A DNA stretch of 64,000 nt, taken from the NCBI GenBank assembly GCA_032158295.1, contig CM063246.1, forward strand, positions 7,803,589-7,867,588. The letters run 5' to 3'. Shown here one piece after another: positions 45,351 through 56,540 of this stretch. The notes under the pieces were generated by a model that worked only from the letters and a program-made list of their open reading frames with translations, did no database searches and was not told the DNA's origin. The position numbers and the translations under genes were made by a program. The DNA is from Pycnopodia helianthoides (taxonomy: Eukaryota > Echinodermata > Asteroidea > Forcipulatida > Asteriidae). Numbering within the stretch: the first letter of the stretch is position 1; every line of letters begins with the position of its first letter.

Positions 45351-45582
45351 TAAGAGAGGTTTGCGGTAACACCATGTTAAAATCTCGTTAGAGTAACTGT
45401 TAGTTCTGAAAAGAACCGGTAGTTAACTACTTAACGTTTCGATCAATATGCTCTGATCGTCTTCAGGAGAATCAGATCAGAGCATACTGATCGAAACGTT
45501 GAGTCGTTAACTACCGGTTCTTTTCAGAACCAACAGTTACTCAAACGAGATTTTAACATGGTGTTACCGCAAACCTCTCTTA
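45351..45582. repeat. Palindrome, 108-bp arms, 16-bp loop
   Basis: Arms 45351-45458 and 45475-45582 are near-identical inverted copies (AGAGAGGTTTGCGGTAACAC... and complement), including GGTTCTTTTCAGAACC and GATCGAAACGTT. The minus strand of the left arm carries a hammerhead-like core (45435-45466). Confidence 0.92.
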
Positions 45583-46617
45583 GTTATACTCCCACCATGC
45601 AAAGCTTCAAATCCTACTTAAAAAAACATTTGTTATAAGAGCTCATTATTGAATGTTTGTTTGGTTTATGATGGTTACACAGCAACGATAAGACCCTCCG
45701 GGAATTTGCAACTTGCTTTCAAACGCACAACAAATCACCACAAAGGCTCGCCGTGCATTATCTTGCAGTTTTTCTGAGTTAAAAAAAGAACATATTTGTA
45801 AGGATTCAAAAATGTTTATATAAATTGCTTTCATTTGGAACTTCTTTTCAGACTTGACAACTGGGAGAGCTTGCTGGAGATTTCCCACGGAATATTACTG
45901 AAACGGTACCTTTCACCCAGAACTGACCCAAGTCAGATTTGATCTGCTGTCGTTTGTCCGGCCAAGAAACTTTACTCGGGGCCGCATAAAGCTTGTCCCT
46001 CAATGTAGCCTGGACCGAATTGTAGCCAAACCCTGTGACCCCAACCCTGAACCTGTAGACAGGACCCATGCAGCCAAAACTTTGAAAAATCCTGTAGCTT
46101 ACGAAAAACTTAACATTTTGTATGCAAAAACGTGGCCCAAATTTGACCTGTCCTTCCGGTTAGATCAGGAATTTCAAATTTTGAAAAATCACATTTCCTG
46201 AACCACATGTCAAAAAGTTATGATGACACAGTTTCTTTTTATTAAAAACCTGACACCACCTTGACCGTTTCTTGCAGTACATACATGAAATTCAATAAAT
46301 ACATGATATTTCCTGAACCACATGTCATTAGGTCAAAACTTTGCCGTCTTTTATCATACAGCACAAGTAACATTTCGTTTAAAAACATTACCGCACTTCA
46401 ACTTTTTGGTTAGGGTTTTGGGCTTTTTGTGTCAAATTGAGGGTCTGTGTTAGGTTTAAGGTGATGGTCTAATTGCCTCAAAATCAGAGTCAGTTTCACG
46501 GTCTAGATCGTTAAGTTCTAAAATAAAACCGGAACAGATTTGTGTTCGTCCAAAGGACAAACACCAGTCCTAGTGTCTAGTTATTGTTATAATTATGATG
46601 GCGTCCGTCTAGTTGCG
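45583..46617. other. Intergenic; family G hairpin at 46542-46564
   Basis: ACCACATGTCA repeats twice (about 46203 and 46317). GTGTTCGTCC/GGACAAACAC hairpin at 46542-46564 next to GTGTCTAGTT. No gene. Confidence 0.45.
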
Positions 46618-46619
46618 CG

Positions 46620-47110
46620 AGAGCAGCGGCGGCACCAGACCTGTTAATCTGGGGGCAAGAGGGGGGGGGAAACTTAAATTTAGGGGGGGGCAAACAAAAT
46701 CTATAATGTACTGTATAAGCCTACAATTCACTTTAGAAATAAGATTTTGCACTGTTTGTGCGAACTGCGTGTACAATGGCTGCTTACGGTTTTGGGCAGA
46801 CAATGCATTTCTATTTATAGCAAGTTTCCAAGCTTGTACAAATAAATAAATCCACATTTTATTAACATTGCCGGAGATGGAAAGTGTATTGGGCTTTTTT
46901 GATGGTGCCAGCTAATTATGATGGATGAAATTGAGTTTATTATTTACAGCGCAAACAACATTGTAACAAATTGGGTGCAATGGTTTGGGATTAAACTCAT
47001 TTTCCGCCGTCGGGGAAAAAACTGGGGGGGGGGGGGCAAACTGGGGGGGGGGGAAATAACTGGGGGAATTTGCCCCCGTGCCCCCCCCCCCATTAGCGCC
47101 GCCACTGCGC
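46620..47110. mobile_element. Family H element, copy 1
   Basis: GCAGCGGCGGCACCAGACC left end and GCGCCGCCACTGC right end, with long G and C runs and a shared ~420-bp interior (GCTTACGGTTTTGGGCAGAC, GATGGATGAAATTGAG) also found at 58447-58997. Confidence 0.88.
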
Positions 47111-47310
47111 GAGAGACGCCTAAAAACCGCGGTGCGCAGACATAACACACGGAGAACCCGACTCCCCAAAATGAGTGACGTCAGTTGAATTAGCTCAGTG
47201 TATTCTACCGAACATTCAGACATCGTTTCAAAACTTGAACATGACTCGGACAGGAGTTTCAGCTTAAATCGGAAGCTCAAGCTCTCCCTCCCAGCCACAC
47301 TGTGACAATC

Positions 47311-47886
47311 GTCAGGGCCCAACTTCTTAGAGCTGCTTAAAGGCAGCGGATACTTTTTGTAATTACTCAAGAAATACATTACCATAAAAAACTTACTCGG
47401 TAAGGAGCACCTGAGAGCCGCTGATGGTATAAAACATTGTGAGAAACGACTTCCCTCTGAATTAATGTTGTTTTTGAGAAAGAGGTCATTTCTCACTCAA
47501 ATATTTGGATATGAGAAAGGCTTCAGCATGAAGCCTTTATCAGGCATTTGAAAGCACACAATTCTATGCAACAAGGGTGTTTTTCTTTCATTATATTCTT
47601 GCAACTTCGATGGCCAATTGAGCCAAAATTGTCACAAGTTTGTTATTTTGTGCATGTTATGAATATGATGGGATACACCAAGTGAGGATACCAGTCTTTG
47701 ACAATTACCAAAAGTATATATCCTGCCTTTAAGCACAACAATATGCTAAGCACAACAAAATCATGCTTATCGGAACAAGGTTACCAGCCAACATACCATT
47801 TGTAACCGGTATCCTCTTCATTTCTGCTAAACAGGAAATTGTTCAGCATTATTTTCTGCTTAAGCAGCTCTATGAACATAAGACCC
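47311..47886. mobile_element. MITE family C split by a family B element
   Basis: GGCCCAACTTCTTAGAGCTG left and GCAGCTCTATGAACATAAG right. The insert 47340-47728 duplicates the TTAA of the native GCTTAAGC motif. Confidence 0.88.
47340..47728 (+). mobile_element. MITE family B, nested in family C
   Basis: AGGCAGCGGATACTTTTTG left, GTATATATCCTGCCT right, TTAA on both sides (47336-47339, 47729-47732). Younger than its host. Confidence 0.9.
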
Positions 47887-47957
47887 GGATCACTGATTCC
47901 TCAGCGTTGTCGCTGTTGAAAACGGCCACTGCCGTAGCCTAATGCAATTTTTTTTTG

Positions 47958-48051
47958 ATGCAGCACACGCCGGCTATGAAGTCAACATTTAAGGGATAGG
48001 AAGAACAGCCTATCCCTTAACTGTTGACTCCATAGCCGACGTGTGCTGCAG
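47958..48051. repeat. Foldback element, family I, copy 3
   Basis: TGCAGCACACGCCGGCTATG and complement, with TAAGGGATAGG arms around AAGAACAG. Confidence 0.88.
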
Positions 48052-48349
48052 AAGAAAAACAATCGCTAGCCTAATAGTGAGACATATCCAGAGCAACGAC
48101 AACACAGTGCACCATGAAACGTTAAATTGTGTCAGAAATAAATCAGCCATGTTGAAAGTTACACACAAAATAATTGATGAGATGGGCTCCTGTATTGCGG
48201 GCTAATTGTCTCGTATCGTAATTATTATTAATGAGATATCAGTCTTTGGAGGGCTTTGTTTGCATGCAGGTGGATCGATTTTGGTTTGACTACACTCATA
48301 CTGGATCCCTCATCAAGAATAAGAGGGTAATAACTGATAAAAACCTCAA

Positions 48350-50535
48350 TAAGAAACTAGAGCTCAATTGCATTTGTGCACAAATGCCAGGCTGTTTCGC
48401 CAAGAACATTTTCAAATTTTTCTACATTTACTGTTCATTTAGCAATTTATGACAAAAAGGTGCAAAAAGGTGCAAAAAATCATAAAAAAATCATGTGATG
48501 CCGTCATCATGACGTCATTTCAAATTTTACAAGAACTTGCCAATATCTAACAACCTACCAAGTTTCAACATGATCGCACTAATACATCGGGAGATATACG
48601 ACTTCGAAAAAGGCACCTTTAATGCCGCGTCACGTGACCCCGATGACGTCATTGATCTGAAATTTCACACATATGATGGCTGCCTGTTGGTCAACATATG
48701 TGTTCATTTTGAAGTGATAACACAAAACTTCGCCACACACATCTTCAAAAAGTCCATTTTGAACAGTTTTCAACCTGCCGCTAGAGGGCGCTCGTGTGTA
48801 TCATGACGTCATCGGTATGTTTTTTAAATGCACACCCTTGCCAGACACTAACATCGTTGAAAGCATGTTCATAACATTTAGCACTTTTGATTTACAAGGC
48901 ACTTCCAGTTTCGACCGGAAGTAGAGGTCAAATGAGGTCACTTACACTGAATAAAATGAAGACCTAATTTATCCCTATACAATCCCGTAAACAGAAACCT
49001 ACGGTCTCTTTTGGCTGATTTGATACGGATTTTCAAATATTTAAAATAGAAACCTTTAAGATGACGTCACGTGACAGGTGATGACGTCATCATAACGATT
49101 TTCTTTTAGACACTTCCTTGCACCAATGCCAATCATCACTGAAAGTTTCAATGCAATTGTCCTTTAGGAACTATGCAAAAGGCCGCTTAGAACGAACGTG
49201 CGTTATCTCAATGGCTTTTTCTACTGAAACTGACAAACTAAAAAAATACCAAAACTTTAACGAAAACTAGACATAATTGCATTTGTGCACAAATGCCAAG
49301 CTGTTTCGCGACGAACATTTTCAAATCACACAACATTACTGTTCATTTAACAATTTATGACAAAAAGGTGCAAAAAATGAAACAAAAATCATACAAATCA
49401 TGTGATGACGTCATGATGAAGTCATTTCAAATTTTACAAAAACTTGCCAATATCTAACAACCTACCAAGTTTCAACATGATCGCACTAATACATCGGGAG
49501 ATATACGACTTCGAAAAAGGCACCTTGAATGCCGCGTCAAGTGACCCCGATGACGTCATTGATCTGAAATTTCACACATGTGATGGCTGCCTGACGGTCA
49601 ACATAATGTGTAAAAGAATTTGGATTATACAGTGTTCATTTAACAATTTATAACAAAAAGGTGCAAAAAATAAAATAAATCATTAAAAATTATGTGATGA
49701 CGTCATCATGACGTCATTTCAAAATTTACAGGAACTTGCCAATATCTAACAACCTACCAAGTTTCAACATGATCGCACATATAAATCGGGAGATATACGA
49801 CTTCGTAAAAAGCATCTTTAATGCCACGTCACGTGACCCCCGATGACGTCATTGATCTGAAATTTCACACATAGGATGGCTGCCTGACGGTCAACATATG
49901 TGTCGATTTTGAAGTGATTACACAAAACTTCGCCACACACATCTTCAAAAAGTCCATTTTGAACAGTTTTCAACCTGCCGCTAGAGGGCGCTCGTGTGTA
50001 TCATGACGTCATCGTTGTTGTTTTTTAAATGCACACTCTTGCCAGACACTAACATCGTTGAAAGCAAGTTCATAACATTTAGCACTTTTGAATTACAAGG
50101 CACTTCCGGTTTCGACCGGAAGTAGAGGTCAAGTGGGGTCACGCACACAGAATAAAATGAAGACCTAATTTATCCCTATACAATCCCGCAAACAGAACCC
50201 TACGGTCTCTTGAGGCTGATTTGATACAGATTTTCAAATGTTTAAAATAGAAACCTTTAAGATGACGTCACGTGACGAGTGATGACGTCATCATGACGAA
50301 TTTGTTTTAGACACTTCCTTGCACCAATGCCAATCATCACTGAAAGTTTCAATGCAATTGCTCTTTAGGAACTATGCAAAAGGCCGCTTAGAACGAAAAT
50401 TACTGAAAAATACAAATAAAAAAAAAATAAAAAATAATAAAAAAACTTTAACAAAAACAAGAGCTGTTTCGCTGCGCTGCGAAACAGCTAACAAGAGCTG
50501 TTTCGCTGCGCGCTACGCTGCACGAAACAGCTACT
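48350..50535. repeat. Family G tandem block, three large units
   Basis: The run AACTTGCCAATATCTAACAA / CAAGTTTCAACATGATCGCA recurs at about 48533, 49441 and 49733. GCATTTGTGCACAAATGC hairpins open units at 48370 and 49279. Two units carry ACTTCC.GTTTCGACCGGAAG, then two AGGTCA-type half-sites. I counted at least twelve TGACGTCA palindromes. The block ends in two hairpins with arms GAGCTGTTTCG/CGAAACAGCT (50463-50489, 50496-50532). Confidence 0.88.
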
Positions 50536-51294
50536 TACACTTGTACATATTTTCTTTCACACGAGGGAAGACAACACGCCCCTTTACCCCCTCGTAAAGG
50601 CAGGGAGTAAAGGCGAACATCACGTGACACGGGCCGTGTGAGAAGGTCTGGCTTCCACCCCCGTCCCGAAGTTGTTGTGCAACCAGTACAAACACTTGCT
50701 CTCTCTCTCTCCGTGCACTTTTCCTTCTTGTCAACGGTAAAAACAGTGGCGGCAAAATGCTCCGTCATTCTTCAAATATCGTGGCAAGATCTCGTTTAGT
50801 TCTTTTACATAACAATAAGATGTTACATAACATTATTGACGTTCCTGGGTTTACCCCCCTCCCCCTCCAATATCAGATCCGCTGCGGACTCACTGTGACT
50901 CCAGACTACATTGTTGAAACCCAATTGTATTTGAATAATACATGTATACAAAATTTACGCTAGCAACAACAGGGTCACGTCAGCACCGGTGCAGACAAAA
51001 GAACCAACTTCCTCCATTGAGGACTCGTTGCCCGAGCTTTCACCTATCATCACAGAATAAGGCCCACACGAACGGGGTCGGTACAAAATCTCTCATCAAC
51101 AGTTCCTATCTATCTCACTCGATAACATTGTTTACAAATATAGCTTCCTGATTAAATTCACACGCAGTAATTCTACTACTACAGTGGCAGACGCTTCATC
51201 ATCATGAATACACCTTGTTAAAAGTCGCTGAAAGCGATTAGGGTGAAGGATCGTTACAACAAACTGACGACCAGTGGTCCCTACACCACGCAAT
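50536..51294 (+). promoter_or_regulatory. Upstream region of SLC10 copy 2
   Basis: Less repetitive than its surroundings. Contains a CT-rich tract (CTCTCTCTCTCTCC near 50700) and no TATA box that I recognise. An ATG at 50757 opens only a short frame. The true transcription start cannot be placed. Confidence 0.25.
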
Positions 51295-52794
51295 ATGGCG
51301 CTACAGCGCCTTATGTGTACGTGTATGGTGTTCATGGTGCTACCGCGGACAGCGATTGGGTTTAATTTCTCCGTCGGCGAAAATGAAGAGGTTGGTGTAA
51401 CATTCAAAGAAACAGTTCAACTCAACTTGACGGTGTTTTCCTCGGACCAGTCAGGGATTTTTAAATTACAGAGTGCTGATAGCGATGTGATATTGCTTAC
51501 GGAGGCAGCGGAATTTTCGATCGCTGGAAATACAACTTTCCCGTACACGACAACGGTCAGCCTCCACGGGCAATTCGTTGGACGGAGCAGACTGAAGATT
51601 GTTCATAACTCAGTGGAGATTTCCTCGGTGGTTGCCAACGTAAACACCCCATTTCAGGAGCTTGGAACCGTCGCTACTATAATTCTTGCATCCTGGCTTG
51701 TTATATCGTACGTCGTGATGGCGGCTAAAGTCGAACCCAAGGCCCTCCTTGAGAAGATAAAGCCACCATGGGCACTTCTTCTTGGCATGATGTGTCAATT
51801 TGTCCTGATGCCCCCGGTCGCCTACGCCCTGTGCAAGGTGTTCGATCTGAGAGGTGCTGCGGCAGTCGGGCTGGTCCTAGTGGGGACCTGCCCCGGTGGA
51901 TTCTTCAGCAACATCGAGATCCTGCTGCTGGACTGTGACATTGTCCTGAGCCTCGCCATGACCACCTTCTCCACGTTTATCTCGGTGGGAATGATGCCCC
52001 TGAATCTCTTCATTTACGCACAGCCGTTCATAGAAGACGATGGTCGCTTAGAGACACCTTTCCGAGAACTCTTGATACAGCTCGCCGGCCTGGTCCTTCC
52101 CCTCGTCATTGGTGTCCCGTTCTTCTACAAGTTCCCTAAACTCCGGAAATATTGCTTGAAGCTCGTTAAGCCATTTACTTTCATCCTGATGGTCTTGGGA
52201 GTGGTCCTGTACATTCCGGCTCAGTACTACGTCTTCTTCGGAGACTGGAAGGTCTGGGTGACCTCGTCCATAGTGACCCTTATTGGAGCCTTCTTCGGAA
52301 TGGGGGTGGCCCGCATAGCCAACTTCGACTACGTTGCATCCGTCACGATCGCCATCGAGACTGGATGTCAGAACACTCTCCTCGCTGTTTCAGTTGCTAA
52401 ACTCTTCTATGTAGCCCCGGAGTCCGACGTTGTGGCCATTATACCCCTTCTGATTGCCATCGTGTCCGGCATCGAAGGTTTCGCTGTAGTTCTTCTGTAC
52501 TACCTCTACTTGTTCATGAAGAGGAAACCGAAAGTTGCACCGGAGGACTCGGTGGAGTCCCCCGAGGGGGAGAAACCCACCACCGGGGTCGGCACGCCGG
52601 ACGCTGAGCTCAACTCGCTGGCGGCTAAGGACAACAAAGGCTTCGATGAGTCGTTCGGAACACCTCCTCAGGAGACTTCAAAATCGCAGCATTTTGTAGA
52701 GGACGAAAAGAGGCAAGAAGTGTCCAAACGGACAACACGAAAAACTAAACAGGGTAAAAAAACGAAGGGATATCTTATTTACGGGGATACTTAA
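51295..52794 (+). CDS. SLC10-family (P3-like) sodium/bile-acid symporter, intronless, intact
   Basis: A 499-residue single-exon gene. The start at 51295 (first ATG; the frame upstream has only a GTG) is followed by a signal-like segment (residues 1-22). Residues 23-120 form an extracellular domain with sites NFS, NLT and NTT. About eight to ten hydrophobic segments follow from ~122 to ~406. Signatures are VEPKALLEKIKPPWALLLG, GTCPGGFFSN (197-206), MMPLNLFIYA and ETGCQN (355-360); in characterised SLC10 transporters the Glu and Gln of this last motif help bind sodium. A ~95-residue charged tail ends the protein. N-terminal domain and length fit the SLC10A3/A5 branch better than ASBT/NTCP. Substrate cannot be predicted. 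Paralogue of 31865-33528. Confidence 0.93.
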   Translation: MALQRLMCTCMVFMVLPRTAIGFNFSVGENEEVGVTFKETVQLNLTVFSSDQSGIFKLQSADSDVILLTEAAEFSIAGNTTFPYTTTVSLHGQFVGRSRLKIVHNSVEISSVVANVNTPFQELGTVATIILASWLVISYVVMAAKVEPKALLEKIKPPWALLLGMMCQFVLMPPVAYALCKVFDLRGAAAVGLVLVGTCPGGFFSNIEILLLDCDIVLSLAMTTFSTFISVGMMPLNLFIYAQPFIEDDGRLETPFRELLIQLAGLVLPLVIGVPFFYKFPKLRKYCLKLVKPFTFILMVLGVVLYIPAQYYVFFGDWKVWVTSSIVTLIGAFFGMGVARIANFDYVASVTIAIETGCQNTLLAVSVAKLFYVAPESDVVAIIPLLIAIVSGIEGFAVVLLYYLYLFMKRKPKVAPEDSVESPEGEKPTTGVGTPDAELNSLAAKDNKGFDESFGTPPQETSKSQHFVEDEKRQEVSKRTTRKTKQGKKTKGYLIYGDT

Positions 52795-53340
52795 ATTCTT
52801 TTATAATTAATGTATTAATCTACACCCTTCGCAACTATGAGGGGAGGAGAGAATGTTGTGGCTTTAGCAATATCATACACAGAAGTTTACAGAATTGTTA
52901 TATATTTTTTTCTAGAGATGCAAAAATCGGTAAAACCGTATGAGTGCATATAAAATCAGGTGGCAATATAAATATATTTAAATGCGAACAACAAACCAAA
53001 TGTAGCCTTTGCACTATATTATATATAATAAGTCAACGTTACCACATCTTTTGTTTTAACACATAAAGATGAAGACAATGTCAGTAACATTGCGTTTGTA
53101 CCGACCGCGTTAGTATTACATTTCTGAGCACTATGGGCGTTTTTTCCCTTTTTTCAGACTATTGGACACTAACAGAATTATGTTATTATGTGAAAGGTAA
53201 ACAGATTAGATGTGGAAATGAACAGAAAAGTTGAATGGCACAAATATTGCTGCAGGAGCAGGGTGGACTTAAAGATTTAAATAAGTGTGTTTGCAATATT
53301 GCTCTGAAAGTATTTTAAATACAAATCATTGCTTAAAATG
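52795..53340. other. 3' flank of SLC10 copy 2
   Basis: AT-rich, with several AATATAAAT-type runs (52965-52985) that could act as weak polyadenylation signals; no canonical AATAAA close to the stop. Nothing else recognised. Confidence 0.35.
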
Positions 53341-53356
53341 TTCTTCAAAAGCAAAA

Positions 53357-53415
53357 CAAACAACAAACAAACAAACAAACAAACAAACAAACAAACAAAC
53401 AAACAAACAAACACC
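53357..53415. repeat. (AAAC)n microsatellite
   Basis: About 14 AAAC units. A truncated family C end (ATACCAGTCACAGATGTTAC... TGTGCTTAAGCTGCTC) follows at 53438-53560. Confidence 0.95.
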
Positions 53416-53958
53416 CCAACAACCCAACAAACAAACAGGATACCAGTCACAGATGTTACATGTGACATGGTCTTTTTTTGGTAGTGTCTTGAACCCTTAA
53501 TTTGGTTTGTTGTAATTATTTTGTTGTGCTTAGCTACTTATTGTGCTTAAGCTGCTCCAAATATTTGCCCCGTGCGCGGGCCAATTCTATAAAGCCCGCA
53601 AGCAGATATGATTTTGTACAGAAAGTGACCGCAAGCTTACAAGTAAACAAACATCCATCTGCTTTAAAATAAAGCTGATAACTTTTCACGGAGTTGCTGG
53701 CTTTGATCATGTTAACCCACTTTAAGCTAATATAGGCGTTTTTCAACCTCCGTCCATCAACACTTCGTTTATTTATTTTTTATGCCAGCGACTTATTTTC
53801 TGGTACCGTAAACTTTCTGTCGAGCATAAGTAATTATACGCAGGTCAGTTTTACGATAATAGACTGTGCAAGTCTTACGCATATTAGAACTTCTAGGACC
53901 AACCATTGAGTTTTAGGTGTGCGCGATTCCGGTTTCTTCTTCAAATACTCAAGTTTAA

Positions 53959-54333
53959 AGGCACTGGACACTATTGGTAATTGCTCAAAATAATTGTTAG
54001 CATAAAAACTTACTTGGTAACGAGCAATGGAGAGCTGTTGATAGTATAAAACATTGTGAGAAACGGCTCCCTCTGAAGTAACGTAGTTTTTGAGAAAGAA
54101 GTAATTATTTGAATTGATTTTGAGACCTCACGCGTGAGGCGTGAGGTCTCGAAATCAAGCATCTGAAGACAGACAACTTCGTGTGACAAGGGTGTTTTTT
54201 CTTCCATTATTATCTCGCAACTGCGACGACCAATTGAGTTCAAATTTTCACAGGTTTGTTATTTTGTGCATATGTTGAGGTACACCAAGTGAGAAGACTG
54301 GTCTTTGACAATTATCAAAGGTGTCCAGTGTCT
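53959..54333 (+). mobile_element. MITE family B, copy 3
   Basis: AGGCACTGGACACTATTGG and GGTGTCCAGTGTCT with TTAA on both sides (53955-53958, 54334-54337). Close to 29270-29639. Confidence 0.93.
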
Positions 54334-54337
54334 TTAA

Positions 54338-55360
54338 TGTAGCTTATGGCTGTAGACAGTGTATCATATTATTGTTGTCAGTTCTCAGATGGACAAAGTT
54401 CTTAATTGTTTACAAGTAAACGCATTTCACTTGTATATTTAAAATGGCAAAAAAATCAGAATTTTGTCCAACTGAGAACTGCCAATAATGTTATCATTAA
54501 GCCTATGTTATGGTCGCACACATTCGGGCATGGTTGGCAAATGGGGTTTCTAAAAAATAGGCATCATGGCATCAAGTTTTAATTGTTTTGCAATGTTAAT
54601 TTTAACAAACTATTTGTATTATATGAAATTGAAATCGTACTTAAAACAAATTGCTATTGGTAGTTTTATTCTAAATATTTTTTTTTTATAAATATAGTTT
54701 AAACAGAAGATTTGATTTCAAAGAAAGTTATAGTCTTCGTTCGAGTTGTTTTCGGTACGCGCAAGACCTGCACAGTTAAAATAATATGAGTGAGATGATT
54801 ACACAATTTTGTTTTCTAAAAGTGGAGACTAATATGTAATCTATAACTTTTAAGTATCTATATATTTATATATATATAATATACACCTGGATTGAACATG
54901 GTTTGAGTGTGATGATTATATGTGTAAATATACATTTTTTCTGCAAAAAGTGAAGGCTGAGCATTTTCTTTTTTAAACATGTCATTTATACTCTTTTCCA
55001 TGTTTAATATATACGTTCATTCTTCTGAAATGGTTATTAATATGAAACATAACTATTTTTGAAAGTAGATGTAGATACACTGTAAGTGTATGCCTACTCC
55101 AATTTTTAGGCTGACTTCAGAAAATTTCAGAAGATTGCTGAGACGTTCCAGAATCGGTTTTATTAAATAGGGAACCGGTACAACTAGACAATGGACCTTT
55201 CACATGAAATATGCTAATTAAATTCACGCATGCGTACATACACTATTGGTTGGCAAACGCCATAGGGTTGTGCACTAGGCAGCAGACGCACAAACGCGTA
55301 TGCGTCACGCCACCATCTGTCCAATACAAAAAGGCGCGATATTCACTCATTTGGTCAACC
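54338..55360. other. Intergenic, nothing recognised
   Basis: Very AT-rich with TATATATATA near 54865. An inverted pair around AGTTCTCAG...CTGAGAACT (54380-54482) may be a small foldback. Sequence near 54500-54560 resembles that after the family A element at 36030-36080. Confidence 0.4.
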
Positions 55361-55362
55361 AG

Positions 55363-55553
55363 GGCCCAATTTCATAGAGATGCTTAAGCACAAAAAGGAG
55401 CTAAGCACAACAAAATTATGCTTACCAGAATAAGGTTACCAGCCGAAATACCATGTCACATGTACAAATTGTGACTGGTATCCTGCTCATTTCTGCTTAG
55501 CAGAAAAGTGTTTAGCAATATTTTCTGTTTAAGCAGCTCTATGAAATTGGGCC
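55363..55553. mobile_element. MITE family C
   Basis: GGCCCAATTTCATAGAGATG and ATGAAATTGGGCC with CAG on both sides (55360-55362, 55554-55556). Confidence 0.93.
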
Positions 55554-56038
55554 CAGTAGTGAGAGGCGATGTTCAATTTACATATCTCATGGGCTGACAT
55601 TTTCACATTTTGTGGTGTTTAGCACCATTTCACAATGACTAGAATAAGTATGGTCGTCTTAATTAATTTCTTGATTGTGTGCAATTCATTTAAACATAGA
55701 CGTTAAACCAATGTTTGTATTCGAGAGAGATTGGCTGTTGCCAGCTTGGTGTTTATATCCCCTTGTGGGAGTGTGCCGAGTTCCCTTGACGGGAAGATCG
55801 TTCATCTACAAACGACTTCGGCTACGGCTATGGCTGTTGGCTGCTATACGGCCACAGCCACTGCCGAAGCCATTACAACATCGCAGTCATAAAGCTGTTC
55901 TAATTCCACAGAGTCGTGTCTCTAATCATTATTAAGAGTACTTTACTATCGGCGTTTATCAATTCATTCCTTTTTTGTACAAAATTGTTTAAAGATTAAT
56001 TTACGCAATAGAATGGACCGTTCACAGACTACTAATAA

Positions 56039-56198
56039 GGCCCTTTTCGAATCCACGGCTTCGGCTCCGGATTGGGCTTCAGGCCCAGTTTTCTTGTCTG
56101 AAACCCTGCCCGCAAAGCATGCGTAAGTTAAAATAATTGAGGGAGCCTAGCTAGCCCGAGGCGATTTTGGAGCCGAAGCCGTGAATTCGAAAAGGGCC
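56039..56198. mobile_element. 160-bp TIR element
   Basis: GGCCCTTTTCGAATCCACGG with CTTCGGCTCC on the left, exact complement style on the right (GGAGCCGAAGCC..GAATTCGAAAAGGGCC). A truncated relative starts at about 61680 (GGCCCTATCCGAATTGGCGG). Confidence 0.88.
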
Positions 56199-56204
56199 AT
56201 ACTG

Positions 56205-56540
56205 TAACCTGGCTTTCGCTCCGGTTCAGACAGCACACTCTTGGCGGTTCCAAAGGTGCATTCTGCTGCTGTGGGGATCGTGCATTTAACGCACATGCCC
56301 CGCGCCTTTGGAACCGTCTCCTTCATCCAATTCGTTCCGTAGAGTCACTGGAAGTTTTCAAGAGTCGTTTAAAAACTTTCCTATTCAATGGTTGTTTGCT
56401 ATAAGGACCAACTACATGTCTTTCCCATTATTAGTGCCTTTATTTATTCGCCTTTATTTGTTTCATGTTAAGCGCTGTGGTATACCCAATGTAAGAGCGC
56501 TCTATAAATGCCCGTTATTATCGTTATTTACCCAACTTGA
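56205..56540 (+). pseudogene. LINE 3' end: reverse-transcriptase tail and 3'UTR
   Basis: Frame 1 reads GSDSTLLAVPKVHSAAVG; after a one-base shift frame 2 reads DRAFNAHAPRLWNRLLHPIR, then SVESLEVFKSRLKTFLFNG and a stop. This is the standard tail of CR1/Jockey-type LINE proteins (PRLWN.LP..IR...SL..FK..LKT.LF). The 3' end GAGCGCTCTATAAATGCCCG plus TTATTATCG looks like the element's own tail. 5'-truncated; begins directly beside the 160-bp TIR element. Confidence 0.85.
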
